Shown here: piece after piece, positions 8,066 to 18,200 of the stretch | Numbering within the stretch: position 1 is the stretch's first letter | How the letters are laid out: each line of letters begins with the position of its first letter | Assembly: GCF_003991355.1 (NCBI RefSeq) | Contig: NZ_RCSU01000003.1 | Span: forward strand, 496,001-560,000 | Direction of reading: 5' to 3' | From: Pseudoflavitalea rhizosphaerae | Lineage (GTDB): Bacteria; Bacteroidota; Bacteroidia; Chitinophagales; Chitinophagaceae | DNA length: 64,000 nt | Position numbers and translations under genes: made by a program | The notes under the pieces: model-generated | Databases searched by the model: none | The model's input: the letters and a program-made list of their open reading frames with translations, nothing else | Told to the model about the DNA's origin: nothing

Positions 8066-8677
8066 TTATTTGATCTCGAGGTTCAACATGCTTTCATCTT
8101 CGATGAATGCTTCCAGTTCGTCTCCTACCACACACTCTCCTACTCCAGCAGGTGTGCCGGTAAAAACCAGATCTCCGATATTCACCGAAAAATAATTCGA
8201 AATGTGAGCGATCACTTTATCGAAACTATTGATCATGAGATTGGAGTTGCCTTGCTGAACAAGTTCTTTGTTTTTATAGAGACAGAAGTTCAGGTCTTTT
8301 TTATTTTTTACATTTTGAAAGGGAACCCATTTGCCGATCACAGCGGAGTTGTCCCATGCTTTTGCTTTTTCCCACGGTAAACCTTTCGCTTGCAGATCGC
8401 GTTGCACATCACGTGCAGTGAAATCGATACCGGCAGTAACTGCGTCGTAGTATTTGTTGGCAAACCTTTCCTGGATGTATTTTCCGTTCTTTGATATTCT
8501 TAACACCAGTTCGCATTCGTAATCCAGTTCGTTTGTGAATTCGGGATAGTAGAATGGAGTATGTGCCTGCAACAGAGCACTTTTAGGTTTCAGAAAAATA
8601 ATCGGCTCATCTGGTACTTCGTTTCCCAATTCATTTGCGTGTGCCACGTAGTTACGGCCTACACAGAATATTTTCAT
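8066..8677 (-). CDS. Fumarylacetoacetate hydrolase family protein (acylpyruvase-like)
   Basis: Cytoplasmic metal-dependent hydrolase or decarboxylase of the FAH fold, 203 residues, similar in length to YcgM-type acylpyruvate hydrolases. Visible motifs: KIFCVGRNYVAHANELGN at the N-terminus, KPKSAL, the metal-ligand pattern ELDYECELVLRI (E-x-E), GIDFTARDVQ, and the C-terminal GDLVFTGTPAGVG. The ATG at 8677 is used; the TTG at 8686 would only add three residues before the conserved MKIFCVGRNY. The family acts on C-C bonds of acylpyruvates or on oxaloacetate; the substrate here cannot be told. It is a single-gene unit with its own terminator. Confidence 0.9.
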   Translation of the reverse strand: MKIFCVGRNYVAHANELGNEVPDEPIIFLKPKSALLQAHTPFYYPEFTNELDYECELVLRISKNGKYIQERFANKYYDAVTAGIDFTARDVQRDLQAKGLPWEKAKAWDNSAVIGKWVPFQNVKNKKDLNFCLYKNKELVQQGNSNLMINSFDKVIAHISNYFSVNIGDLVFTGTPAGVGECVVGDELEAFIEDESMLNLEIK

Positions 8678-8824
8678 ACACAACAAAGGGTTTAACTGTG
8701 ATAATTGTTTTCAAGTTTCATAACCTGGACAGGTGTGGGTACAGTTGCATAGAAATATTGAATATCAAATAATTAGTGGCTATTCCGGGATATTATTGCG
8801 AAAATAAAGATTCAAATTAACAAA

Positions 8825-9403
8825 TCATAGTGGAAACTCCAATTTATTCACTTCGTTCATGGTGCGTTCAATGCCAATGTGGGCAACGTTTTCAATAATT
8901 TCAACGCTCTTTTCGATCTTGCGTAGAACTACTGGAATTTCTTCCTTCCACCACTTACTGAGAACAAACTCAGCTTGCATGCCTTTGGGATAATTGTTGC
9001 CGATCCCGAATCGCAATCTTGCATATTGATCGGTTCCCAAAGCTGCCTGAATACTTTTTAAACCGTTATGACCTGCATCACTACCCGAAGGTCTCAGTCG
9101 AAGTTTCGACAATGGCAATGCAAGATCATCGAGTACCACCAATACGTTTGAGGTTGCGATCTTTTCTTTGTCCAGCCAATACTTAACCGCCTTACCACTA
9201 AGGTTCATATAGGTGGTGGGCTTGATTATTATCAACTGTTTTCCACGATACTTAACTTCTGCAAGGTCTGCTAACCTGTCTGGCCGGAATGATGCGCCAT
9301 GTTTGATTGCAAGTGCATCCGCCACTTCAAATCCAATATTGTGGCGGGTTCCTGCGTATTCTATGCCAATATTGCCTAAACCTACGATGAGGAATTTTGA
9401 CAT
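8825..9403 (-). CDS. pth: Peptidyl-tRNA hydrolase
   Basis: Frees tRNA from peptidyl-tRNA that drops off the ribosome. The 192-residue length is typical. N-terminal FLIVGLGNIGIEYAGTRHNIGF holds the conserved Asn and catalytic His (His21), followed by KPTTYMNLSG, the VLDDLALP segment with the catalytic Asp, and GHNGLKSI. It follows prs-rplY on the same strand, but a terminator at 9530-9555 separates it from rplY, so it probably has its own promoter. The prs, rplY, pth order is a common arrangement in bacteria. Confidence 0.97.
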   Translation of the reverse strand: MSKFLIVGLGNIGIEYAGTRHNIGFEVADALAIKHGASFRPDRLADLAEVKYRGKQLIIIKPTTYMNLSGKAVKYWLDKEKIATSNVLVVLDDLALPLSKLRLRPSGSDAGHNGLKSIQAALGTDQYARLRFGIGNNYPKGMQAEFVLSKWWKEEIPVVLRKIEKSVEIIENVAHIGIERTMNEVNKLEFPL

Positions 9404-9529
9404 ACATGAATCTTTAAAATCTGCCCCTGTTACTGATATTGTGTAAAGGTTATGTGGGAACGATTAGTGGTTTCGAGAGCAGGATCAAAAGGGTCTTCAG
9501 TAACAGGAAATTCAACCGGAAATAAAATA

Positions 9530-9555
9530 AAGCCCGGCATTTGTTTTCCGGGCTT
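9530..9555 (-). terminator. Terminator of the prs-rplY operon
   Basis: Perfect 8-bp stem AAGCCCGG/CCGGGCTT with a 10-nt loop, followed on the minus strand by TTATTTTATTT. It lies 39 bp after the rplY stop codon. Confidence 0.85.
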
Positions 9556-9593
9556 GGATCAATATCTCAGTTCTTTCTTTTCTTTTAGTCTGA

Positions 9594-10202
9594 TTACTTC
9601 TTGGCTGCAGGTTTAGCGGCTGCGCCTTTAGCAGGAGCTGCTGCTTCTTCCTGTTTCAGTTGACGTGTCATCACCACAGAAGCGATAGGAATACGTGGAG
9701 AGTTCAGGATCTCGATATTATCAGCCTTCACATCTTCAACACGGATATTTTCGTTCAGTTCCAGGTTGGTCAGGTCTACTTCGATATTCTCGCTCAGGTG
9801 CTCGGGAACAGCTTTCACTTTCAGTGATTTGATCTTGGTGATCAGTTTACCACCCGCTTTCACACCAGCAGAAGATCCTGTGAACTTGATGGGAATGGTG
9901 GCAACAACAGGTTTGCCGGCTATCAGTTCAAGGAAGTCGATATGGTTCAGTTCATCAGTAACCTTGTCGAATTGAATGTCTTTCAGGATAGTCCTGTAAG
10001 TCTTTCCATCCACTTTGATTTCTGCTACCTGAAATTCCGGAGTGTACACCAGCGGCTTAAAAGCCAGCACGGGAGCTGCAAAGCTAACTTCCTGTGCACC
10101 GCCATAAATTACACCAGGCACCAGGCCCTGAGAGCGAAGTTGGCGGGTGGCTTTTTTCCCGGTTTCGGTCCTCAGTTGTCCTTCGATTGTAATTGCTTTC
10201 AT
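9594..10202 (-). CDS. rplY: 50S ribosomal protein L25 (CTC/TL5 type)
   Basis: Ribosomal protein that binds 5S rRNA. At 202 residues it is the long form: an N-terminal L25 domain (about 1-90, GQLRTETGKKATRQLRSQGLVPGVIYGG) and a C-terminal beta domain (about 95-185), then an Ala/Lys-rich tail (EEAAAPAKGAAAKPAAKK) common in this phylum. It starts 43 bp after the prs stop codon and is followed by a strong terminator, so prs-rplY is one operon. Confidence 0.97.
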   Translation of the reverse strand: MKAITIEGQLRTETGKKATRQLRSQGLVPGVIYGGAQEVSFAAPVLAFKPLVYTPEFQVAEIKVDGKTYRTILKDIQFDKVTDELNHIDFLELIAGKPVVATIPIKFTGSSAGVKAGGKLITKIKSLKVKAVPEHLSENIEVDLTNLELNENIRVEDVKADNIEILNSPRIPIASVVMTRQLKQEEAAAPAKGAAAKPAAKK

Positions 10203-10245
10203 TTTTTATGTTTGTTTAAATTGAACGCTTGTTCTTTTTGCCAGG

Positions 10246-11196
10246 CTATTTGTTCCTCATCTGGCTATGGATGAACAGACCTGTGATACTTCTGTTCTCG
10301 TATGCATTTCGGATGGCTACTGCAAAAAGCTCGGCCACGCTCAGCACTTTGATCTTTTGGATCTTTTGCTTCAGGGGGATGGTATCGCAAACCACCAACT
10401 CATCCAGCACACTGTTCTCGATATTGGAGTAAGCATTGCCACTCAGTACCGGGTGTGTACATAATGCCCTTACACTTCTCGCTCCCTTTTCCATCAGCAG
10501 TCCTGCTGATTTTGCAAGGGTGCCGCCCGTATCACAGATATCATCGATAAGAACTACATCCCTGTCTGTAACATCACCTATCACAACCATGCTGGCGATC
10601 TCGTTTGCACGTTTACGGTGCTTATCGCAGATCACCATATCTGCATTGAAGTAGGTGGCAATTTCACGGATCCTGTTGGCGCTGCCTACGTCAGGGGCCG
10701 CAAAGGTAAGATTTTCCAGCTGAAGTTGCTGTATGTAGGGAATAAATATCGCGGAACTGTCCAGATGGTCCACAGGAATGTCGAAATAGCCCTGGATCTG
10801 GGGAGCGTGGAGGTCCATTGTGATCACCCTGTCTGCTCCTGCCGCCACTAACATATTGGCAATCAACTTAGAACCGATCGCTACACGGGGCTTGTCCTTC
10901 CTATCCTGACGGGCATAACCATAATAAGGGATCACCACCACAACTTTGTAGGCGGAAGCCCTTCTGGCTGCATCGATCATCAGGAGCAGTTCGAGAATGT
11001 TTTCGGCGGGGGCGAAAGTGGATTGAACCAGGAAAACCATATCACCACGGATACTTTCCTGGAAAACAGGCTGAATTTCACCATCACTGAATTTGGAGAT
11101 CGTGATTTTGCCCAGCGTGGTGCCATATTGCTGTGCTATTTTTTCGGCGAGGTACTGAGACCCGGTGCCTGAAAATATCTTGACAGTTGTTTCCAT
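10246..11196 (-). CDS. prs: Ribose-phosphate pyrophosphokinase
   Basis: Makes PRPP from ribose 5-phosphate and ATP, feeding purine, pyrimidine, His, Trp and NAD synthesis. The 316 residues fit the class I enzyme. Visible are the ATP-binding region (FSDGEIQPVFQESIRGDMVFLVQST), the cation-binding loop DLHAPQIQGYFDIPVDHL, and the PRPP motif DVVLIDDICDTGGT. It is the first gene of prs-rplY. On the minus strand a TATCTTCG box (one change from TAnnTTTG) stands just upstream of the ATG. Confidence 0.98.
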   Translation of the reverse strand: METTVKIFSGTGSQYLAEKIAQQYGTTLGKITISKFSDGEIQPVFQESIRGDMVFLVQSTFAPAENILELLLMIDAARRASAYKVVVVIPYYGYARQDRKDKPRVAIGSKLIANMLVAAGADRVITMDLHAPQIQGYFDIPVDHLDSSAIFIPYIQQLQLENLTFAAPDVGSANRIREIATYFNADMVICDKHRKRANEIASMVVIGDVTDRDVVLIDDICDTGGTLAKSAGLLMEKGARSVRALCTHPVLSGNAYSNIENSVLDELVVCDTIPLKQKIQKIKVLSVAELFAVAIRNAYENRSITGLFIHSQMRNK

Positions 11197-11338
11197 ACCG
11201 CATTAAAAATGTGCGGCGAAGATAAAGCTAAGGTTGGGATTAGGGGTTATTCCGGTCAATAATAATTTTTCACCTATGAACAGGAGAATAGGGTACGGAC
11301 CAGCAGCAGGGTGCTGCAAAAAAGAAATAGAAAAAGAG

Positions 11339-11358
11339 CCGGCCTTGTTTCAGACCGG
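11339..11358 (-). terminator. Terminator of the small membrane protein gene
   Basis: Hairpin with CCGG/CCGG outer stem and one inner mismatch, followed on the minus strand by CTCTTTTTCTATTTC. It starts 10 bp after the stop codon at 11369 and supports that small gene as real. Confidence 0.65.
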
Positions 11359-11368
11359 TTATTGATTA

Positions 11369-11578
11369 TTATTGATTGGTAACGGTAAGCAATACCTGAC
11401 GGCCACCGGGTCTTTCAACGGTAGTTTTCTTTTCTGCCATAGACTTTTTAGGATTGGCAGCATGAAAAATGGCAGAACAGATAAAGATGGAGAAGAAGAG
11501 CGCAACGAAATACATACCTGCGCAAAATAAGAACGGTTGATAGCCACCGATGGCAGAGAGTGTAGTTTTTCGCTTCAT
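11369..11578 (-). CDS. Small membrane protein of unknown function
   Basis: A 69-residue protein. Residues 15-39 form one hydrophobic segment (FLFCAGMYFVALFFSIFICSAIF), flanked by a basic N-terminus (MKRKTT) and a polar, basic C-terminal tail that would face the cytoplasm if the N-terminus is outside, or the reverse. The gene is followed by a terminator hairpin and preceded by an AT-rich region, and it stands alone between prs and radC. I do not recognise the family; the separate terminator is the main reason to accept it. Confidence 0.6.
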   Translation of the reverse strand: MKRKTTLSAIGGYQPFLFCAGMYFVALFFSIFICSAIFHAANPKKSMAEKKTTVERPGGRQVLLTVTNQ

Positions 11579-11708
11579 GGATAAAAGATTTTAAGGGCTT
11601 CTGAAAAAGTATTGGATTTTCTTCTGTTAATATAAACGCGGGAATGGGACAATTAGTATTTCCGCTGTTTATATTAATTGGGGTAAAATTAACAACCCGC
11701 GGTGAAGT

Positions 11709-12422
11709 ATGCAAGCGAAAAAATACGCAAAGAGGAAGAAAATTTATGGGATCCAGAAATGGGCCATGGATGAGCGGCCCAGGGAAAGATTACTTAGTAA
11801 AAGCCCGCATCATCTTTCCAATGCAGAGTTGCTGGCGCTGATCCTGAATAGTGGTTCTTCTCAGAAAACCTCTATCGATCTGGCAACCGAGATCCTGAAA
11901 TTGACAGAGAACAATCTCGCGGCATTGCAGCGAATAACCGTTCAGCAACTCATCGCCATCAAAGGCGTGGGACCTGCAAAGGCCGCGAAAGTGGCCGCCA
12001 GCCTTGAGTTGGCGAGGCGCATGCAGGCTGCCTTACCGGATCAGTTAGCCGAAGTGGGTGGCATCAAAGACGCCGCTTATTACTTACAGAAACGCTTCAG
12101 CTATTATTCACATGAGATTTTCGGTGTAATGTTCCTGAATAATGCCAATAGAGTGAAAGCGTTCTCCGTGATCAGTGAAGGAGGCATCACCGGAACCACC
12201 GTGGATGTACGATTGATCCTGAAAAAAGCGCTGGAAACTGAAGCTACCAAACTGATCCTGGGGCATAATCACCCTTCCGGCAATATGCAACCGAGCAAAG
12301 CAGATGAGGAGCTGACCGCCAGGATCAGGAATGCCGCCAAACAATTAGACATACAAGTGCTTGACCACCTCATCATCACCCAACAGGGCTATTTCAGTTT
12401 TGCCAATGAAGGAATGCTATAG
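11709..12422 (+). CDS. radC: RadC family JAMM-domain protein
   Basis: Protein of 237 residues. N-terminal helix-hairpin-helix region (IQKWAMDERPRERLLSKSPHHLSNAELLALIL... IKGVGPAKAAKVAASLELARR), then a JAB/MPN domain with the metal motif GHNHPSGNMQPSKADEEL (H-x-H-x7-S-x2-D). The start at 11709 is kept because the conserved IKxWAxxDRPRExL block lies right after it, while an internal ATG at 11766 would cut that block. The family is usually called a DNA repair protein, but its true role is unsettled. It ends 3 bp from the stop codon of the convergent DUF3467 gene, with no room for a terminator between them. Confidence 0.92.
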   Translation: MQAKKYAKRKKIYGIQKWAMDERPRERLLSKSPHHLSNAELLALILNSGSSQKTSIDLATEILKLTENNLAALQRITVQQLIAIKGVGPAKAAKVAASLELARRMQAALPDQLAEVGGIKDAAYYLQKRFSYYSHEIFGVMFLNNANRVKAFSVISEGGITGTTVDVRLILKKALETEATKLILGHNHPSGNMQPSKADEELTARIRNAAKQLDIQVLDHLIITQQGYFSFANEGML

Positions 12423-12425
12423 CAA

Positions 12426-12740
12426 TCAAGCCTGGGCAGTGGGGCCGCCGAAATTCATGGGAAGCTGGGTTTCCTCCAGGTCCTGGATCTTGCCGTTGAT
12501 GCTTTCAAATCGGCTGATGTTCTCCGTTAGGGCCTTCATAAACCGCTTGGCATGCTGAGGGGTGAGGATTACCCTGCTCTTCACCTTGCTTTTGGGAGTT
12601 CCGGGCATCACATTCACAAAATCCACTACAAACTCTGCATGAGAATGTGTAATGATAACGAGGTTTGCGTATTGACCTTCAGCTATTTCCTCCGAGATCT
12701 CGATATTCAACTGATTGTTTGGTTCCTGCTGTTCTTGCAT
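12426..12740 (-). CDS. DUF3467 protein
   Basis: Small cytoplasmic protein of 104 residues matching the DUF3467 pattern: an acidic Gln/Glu-rich N-terminus, then IEISEEIAEGQYANLVIITHSHAEFVVDFVNVMPGTPKSKVKSRVILTPQHAKRF. The function of the family is unknown; it is widely kept in Bacteroidota. Convergent with radC, with 3 bp between stop codons. On the minus strand a TATCTTCG box stands about 20 bp before the ATG. Confidence 0.9.
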   Translation of the reverse strand: MQEQQEPNNQLNIEISEEIAEGQYANLVIITHSHAEFVVDFVNVMPGTPKSKVKSRVILTPQHAKRFMKALTENISRFESINGKIQDLEETQLPMNFGGPTAQA

Positions 12741-12810
12741 AAGTGTAGTATTGCTGCGAAGATAACCATCAGCCGGTTTTGAAATAAAAATTGGGGATAT
12801 TTAAAATGAT

Positions 12811-12840
12811 GAGGGCGGCATCCCATGGATCACCGCCCTC
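12811..12840 (-). terminator. Hairpin at the end of the susCD operon
   Basis: Perfect 8-bp stem GAGGGCGG/CCGCCCTC with a 14-nt loop, starting 19 bp after the stop codon of the third operon gene. The downstream minus-strand sequence (ATCATTTTAAATAT) is only moderately T-rich. Confidence 0.65.
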
Positions 12841-12858
12841 AATTGCTGGTTGAAAGGA

Positions 12859-13719
12859 TTATTTAAGTGCGATCTTTTCCCGTATGATCCTCGGTCCTCC
12901 TGCTCCATTATAGGAATAATTGAGCGTGAAGGTCTTCGTTGCCGGATCGTATGTGTTCGGGCCCTGGTAATCGATATTGGGCGTTGCTCCGAATTTTGCA
13001 ATGGAAACGGTATTGTCCCCATTGACGGTAAGGATCATCTGGTAACCTGCTCCTCCAAGGTCGCCGAGGTTTGCCTGCACGGAGTTGGGCTCAACTGTTA
13101 CCAGCTCTTTGTCTTCATCGATATCCCTCTGTCCTGCAGTTGGGTGAATGAAAATACCTGAAGCATGATACAGTCCGTGATATTTATTTTTTACACGCAA
13201 TGCAATCACCTGTTTACCGTAATTGCCGCTGATGGGATAGCTGGGTGAAGTAGAAGCGATCCTGAGCCCCAACGCATATTTTCCTGTTTCCAGGAAAGAT
13301 GGGTTGATCACCGTTCCATTGAGTTCAGCTTCCCTGCTTCCTTTGGGAATGGTGATTTGTAAAGTTTGAAAATTATAATAGGCAGGAGGCAATGGCTCCA
13401 GCTCCCCGCCTGTACGATCATTGAATTCTGTAATCACAGCAGGGTCTACCACCAGTGTAACCTGGATATCTTCATAAGACGGCTGCTCGGATGCCAGGTT
13501 CACTGTCAGCATTTTCACGGTAGTATCGCCGGTGCTGAAGTTGAGTACTTGTCCGTAAGACCCGATAATGGGGCCCATCACTTCAACCACTTTGCTGTTC
13601 TTATCTATCACCACATTGGCCATGTGATCATCATAAGCCTCATCTTTCAGGCAACCCGTGCCGGCAATCATCAATAATCCGGCGCAGGAGAAAGCAAGGA
13701 ATTTATTTCGTGTGTTCAT
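12859..13719 (-). CDS. DUF1735-containing surface lipoprotein, third gene of the susCD operon
   Basis: Predicted outer-surface lipoprotein of 286 residues. Signal peptide with lipobox IAGTGC, then a DUF1735 (BT_3987-like) N-terminal domain (about 40-165, including the pattern VTLVVDPAVITEFNDRTG and a conserved PPAYYNF) and a C-terminal beta domain ending in LNYSYNGAGGPRIIREKIAL, as in the DUF4361 group. Such proteins accompany SusC/SusD transporters and are thought to bind glycans at the cell surface (SusE/F-like role). It starts 22 bp after susD and closes the operon. Which sugar or other nutrient is bound cannot be told from sequence. Confidence 0.85.
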   Translation of the reverse strand: MNTRNKFLAFSCAGLLMIAGTGCLKDEAYDDHMANVVIDKNSKVVEVMGPIIGSYGQVLNFSTGDTTVKMLTVNLASEQPSYEDIQVTLVVDPAVITEFNDRTGGELEPLPPAYYNFQTLQITIPKGSREAELNGTVINPSFLETGKYALGLRIASTSPSYPISGNYGKQVIALRVKNKYHGLYHASGIFIHPTAGQRDIDEDKELVTVEPNSVQANLGDLGGAGYQMILTVNGDNTVSIAKFGATPNIDYQGPNTYDPATKTFTLNYSYNGAGGPRIIREKIALK

Positions 13720-13741
13720 ATCAGTAAGATTTTAGCGTTGT

Positions 13742-15235
13742 TTATTTATCCCAGAACACTGGTGTCATGGGGGCAATACTTCCCTGTGCCTGAACATTGG
13801 CGCTGTTCACGGCATATTCCGCAGTAGGATAGATCAGTCGCACCGGAATGATCCTTGACCCTCTCGCCGGATTCACAGAGAGCGGAACATTGGCAGGTAC
13901 GCCTAATCTCCTGTAATCGTTCCATGCTTCCAGCGGGTTGATGCCAATGAGGGCGATGTATTTTTGTCTGAGGATGAATTTCACTTTTGAATCCACAGTG
14001 GCGCCTGCATTGGCCCAATCGGCTCCTTCGGTTTCAAGGAAGGCGGCTGCTTCATCATCTGCATCTTCCACACCCAACCAGTAAAAGGATTCATACACTG
14101 CATCTTCATAAGCTTCCTGTGCATCACCTGCCAGCCAACCCCTGGCCACTGCTTCGGCGCGGAGGAAAAGGCTTTCAACAGAAGTGATGATCCATTGGTC
14201 CTGGTCAAATCCCTTCACCAGACCTGCCCCGATATTCGAAGTGCGGTCTCCGTTGAAGTTCACATCCGGGTCACTTCCATATACGTTACCCACATAAGGC
14301 ACTGCGGGGTTCAATGGTGAAGGCGCAGGTTTGAAGAAGTATCCCAGCCTTGGATCTGCGCCATTTCTCAGCACATTGATGATATACGCATTGGCCCGGA
14401 AATACTCATTGGCCTGGTTGCCGGAAGGAGTGAGACCATAAGCGCCATAGAAAGGACTTTGCTTATTGGCATCATTCACATAACCCGGATTGGCCGCAGC
14501 GCTTTCATCAAAGCTCAACACTCCGCCTTTGGCTTCGATCTTGGCCAGTTCGGCAGTGGGATTGGGATTGATGAGGCTGGTGCGGAGCAACAGACGCAGT
14601 TTGATGGTATTGGCAAACTTCTCCCATAAACTGTGATCGCCATGAAACACGATATCTACTTTTTCATCAATAGCTGTAGGAGAAGATGCTTCCATAAGAC
14701 TGATGGCAGTATCCAGCTTATCCTGAAGTGAAGCATAAATATCTTCACCTTTATCATAAGCCGGTGTGGGGAATTCAAGTGGCTTGAATGCCTGTGAGTA
14801 CGGAACATTTCCATACAGGTCTACCAGGTTCTGGAAAAGGTGGGCTTTGGCGATCATCGCCATGGCGCGCATATAGGTCTGGCCTTTTTCATTGGCCTTT
14901 CTCTCTGCCACATCCAGGTCAAAGAGCACGTTGTAAATGTTGGCCCATTTTGTTTCCTGGAATGAGCTGGTGATATTATAGGTAGACTCTTCCGTATTGG
15001 GGTTATAGGAACCTGACGGTGACCAATAACCGATCCAGTTGGCGAGCCATCCATAAGCGAGTGCGGTTTGTGCTCCTGTTGCGCTCAATGCATTCGGGAT
15101 GATCAGGTCAGCGGTGATATTGGATTCAGTCACCGCATTCGGATTCTTGTTGATGTCCAGTTGTTTCTTACATCCCGCCAAACCTGCTGAGAGCAAAGCA
15201 ACAGGCAGTATTATTTTATAAATAGATTGTTTCAT
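13742..15235 (-). CDS. susD: SusD/RagB family nutrient-binding lipoprotein
   Basis: Lid protein of a SusCD complex in the outer membrane, 497 residues. Signal peptide with lipobox LSAGLAGC, then KKQLDINKNPNAVTESNITADLIIPNAL, which is typical of the SusD-like group 2. The TPR-like region follows (WANIYNVLFDLDVAERKANEKGQTYMRAMAMIAKAHLFQNLVDLYGNVPYSQAF), and the C-terminus has the ALIGINPLEAWNDYRRLGVP motif with the usual WNDYRR. It starts 13 bp after susC. No polysaccharide-degrading enzyme is encoded next to it, so the ligand may be a peptide or a simple metabolite as readily as a glycan. Confidence 0.95.
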   Translation of the reverse strand: MKQSIYKIILPVALLSAGLAGCKKQLDINKNPNAVTESNITADLIIPNALSATGAQTALAYGWLANWIGYWSPSGSYNPNTEESTYNITSSFQETKWANIYNVLFDLDVAERKANEKGQTYMRAMAMIAKAHLFQNLVDLYGNVPYSQAFKPLEFPTPAYDKGEDIYASLQDKLDTAISLMEASSPTAIDEKVDIVFHGDHSLWEKFANTIKLRLLLRTSLINPNPTAELAKIEAKGGVLSFDESAAANPGYVNDANKQSPFYGAYGLTPSGNQANEYFRANAYIINVLRNGADPRLGYFFKPAPSPLNPAVPYVGNVYGSDPDVNFNGDRTSNIGAGLVKGFDQDQWIITSVESLFLRAEAVARGWLAGDAQEAYEDAVYESFYWLGVEDADDEAAAFLETEGADWANAGATVDSKVKFILRQKYIALIGINPLEAWNDYRRLGVPANVPLSVNPARGSRIIPVRLIYPTAEYAVNSANVQAQGSIAPMTPVFWDK

Positions 15236-15247
15236 TGTAATAAAAAT

Positions 15248-18200
15248 TTAGAAGGTCAGCGTAATGTATCCTCCAAAAGTTCTGGCAGGCGGCGTAGAGA
15301 ACACGTTGTTCAAACCGAAAGTGTTCCCTGCAGCAGTATAGTTGAACTCAGGATCTGTCCATTGGTTGGATGATGGTATGAACGCAAACAGGTTACGACC
15401 GGTAAAACCAACTACAGCTTTCTTGATCACCTGTCCTTCTCCAACAAACTTGAAAGGAAGCGAGTAAGAGATAGCTACTTCGCGCAATTTCCAGTAAGCA
15501 GCGCTGGAGAAATAGTTGGTGGCGATAGATGTATTGGTAGCACCCACAGCCCAGAAGCTACGACCTCCACTGGAGGTGGTTACGGTTGTGTTCTCAACCA
15601 ACTTACCGGTACCATCGTCATATACAGAGTTAGGGAATACGAAACGCTGACGGCCGAATTGTGCACTGCGTCCTGAGATACCTGTGAAGTCCATATCGGA
15701 ACCGATACCATGATAAGCGTAATGACCTCCTTTATAATCCCAGGTCATGGAGATGGTAAGCCCTTTCCAGGTAAAGCTGGGATTGAAACCGAGCGTCCAC
15801 AATGGCATTGATCTTCCCCGGACCACCAGGCTGTCTTCCAGGCTTGGGTCTCCGGTGATCCTGTCTACAATTACACGGCCCTGAGCATCGCGAGCGTAAT
15901 CACTGAGCTTGAACACGAATGCAGGTTTGCCCACGATAGCATAGTTGAATGCATCAGGAGAGCTGGCAGCGATCTGCGTGAACTGATTGGTGCCGCCGAT
16001 GGCGAGCTCATTGATGCCGGGAAAGAGAGAAATGATTTTATTGTCGTTATAAGTAGCATTGAATCCGAAATTGAGCCTTCCGGATCCGATCTTCACCAGC
16101 GGTGTAAGATTAAGATCGATCTCAACACCGTAGTTCTTGAAGTCTGCGGTATTGGTCCTGTATAAAGTGGGACCGGCTGCGGCCGATTGCTGTACGTCCA
16201 GGATCTGGTCAGTATTTTTCTGTGTGTAGTAAGTTACATCCAGGTTGTACCTGTTCTTCATGAATCCGAGCTCGATACCTATTTCTTTTGAATTCACTTT
16301 TTCAGGCTGGATCAGCGGATTGGTAACGAAATTATCTGCACCAAAACCACCGAGGTTTCCATAAGGGAATCCACCTGACTGGCTGAATGTAGGTTCCAGG
16401 GCATAAGTGCCGAGGTTCACGTTTGCTGATTTTGACCATGATCCACGCAGTTTGGCATAGGAAAGAATTTTACTTTCTCCCAGTGCAGGGATCGCATCGG
16501 TGAGTAAGAATGAGGCACTCACTGCAGGATAGAAGTAGGAATTGTTATCGATGTTGAGACGGCTGTCCCAATCATTGGCTGCGGAGAATTCCAGGTTGGC
16601 CCACCCCTTATAGTTCAGGCTTGCCTGACCAAAAAGTGATATCAGCCTGTTCTTTGTATTGCCCTCAAACCCTACTGCTTCACCCGATCTGTTACTCAGG
16701 TTGAAGAGATAAGGCACCACCAGGTTGTTACCGGTGGTGGTCATATTCTTGGTGCGGTTCTCGCGATATCTTCCACCAACGATATAATTCACTGTGAAAT
16801 CAGCAGGTAATTCTTTTCTGCCATTGAGGAAAAACTCGTGTGTAATGCGGCTGGCGAAATCACTTCCATCAGCCACGCTACCCGGCGCAGCATCAAATTG
16901 CTGACCACGATGGTCCTGTGCAAACTGAGTAGTTTCGATGGGTTGGTTCTCGTTCTTGAAAGTGCCATAAGAAAAAGATGTACCCACACGGTAAGTGGCC
17001 TGCAGCCATTCAAAGAAATTATAGTTAAGCTCCAGGGCACCGAGCAGGTTATCATTCCTGCCTTTGGAGCGGTGCGCTTCAATAGCCCAGTATGGATTCA
17101 CGAAATACTCATTGTAATAGTTGGAGTATTGTGCATACTTGTTGTTCTTGATGTCCTTGTAAGTAGTGAGGGGCACATGCATCGGCGTGTTGAGCACGGT
17201 GAAGTATACGCTACCGTTGTAGCTGCTGGCAAAGCGGCCTGCATAGGCTGCATTGTTCACCACATTGTAATTGCTCTGAACATAATTGAGGTTGAGCGTT
17301 GCTTTGAATTTTCCGTATTCCTTGGTGGTGTTGATACGGAGTGAATTCCTCTTGTTCTGGTCTTTCGGCATCAGACCTTTCAGGTCAGCCAGTTGAGCGG
17401 ACATGTAGAAGTCTTTTGCAGAGAAAGCCACATCGGTCTGCACCGTAAGACCATTACCCCAGAATTTTCTCTTCTCATTCTTGAGCGGGCTGTATCGTAC
17501 ACGCTGAATATCGCCATCTTCGAGTTCAGGACCGAGATCCACCATTTCGCCATTGAATTCGGGGCCGAATTGCTGGTTCTCGATGGGGTCATACAATGGG
17601 CGCCCCAATGCATCTTCGGAAGTACCACCACCAAAGCGGGATTGCATTTTGGGGAGGAAGCTTACCCTGGCAAGCTGAACGGACTGTCCTACCTGCAGAT
17701 AAGGTTTGGATGAACCTCTTTTGGTGGTAACGAGGATCACACCGTTTACACCATCAGGACCATACAAGGCTGCGGCGGATGCGCCTTTGAGCACGTTCAC
17801 ATCCTCCACATCGTTCGGGTTCAGTACAGAGATGAAGCTGAGCGAAATGGGGATATTGTCCACCACCAGCAATGGTTGGTTGTTACCCGTGAGTGAACGG
17901 AGACCGCGGAGGTTGATCTTGGTTTCTTCAAACACACCGCTGTTCACCGTGGTGATGCTGAGACCGGAAACCTTACCTGTAAGACCGTTTTGCAGGTTAA
18001 CGGTCTTGGCCTGGGTGATCTCACTGTTACGCACACGCGCAGTAGAGTATCCCAGTTCCCTGGCCTGGCGGCGTACACCCAGGGCAGTAACTACAACTTC
18101 CTGGAGGTTGCCCGTTTTTACGAGCGTAACAGAAAGTATGTCGCTGGTGCCTACTGTTACTTCGGTGGGTTCGGTTCCTACTGCAGAGAAAACCAAAACA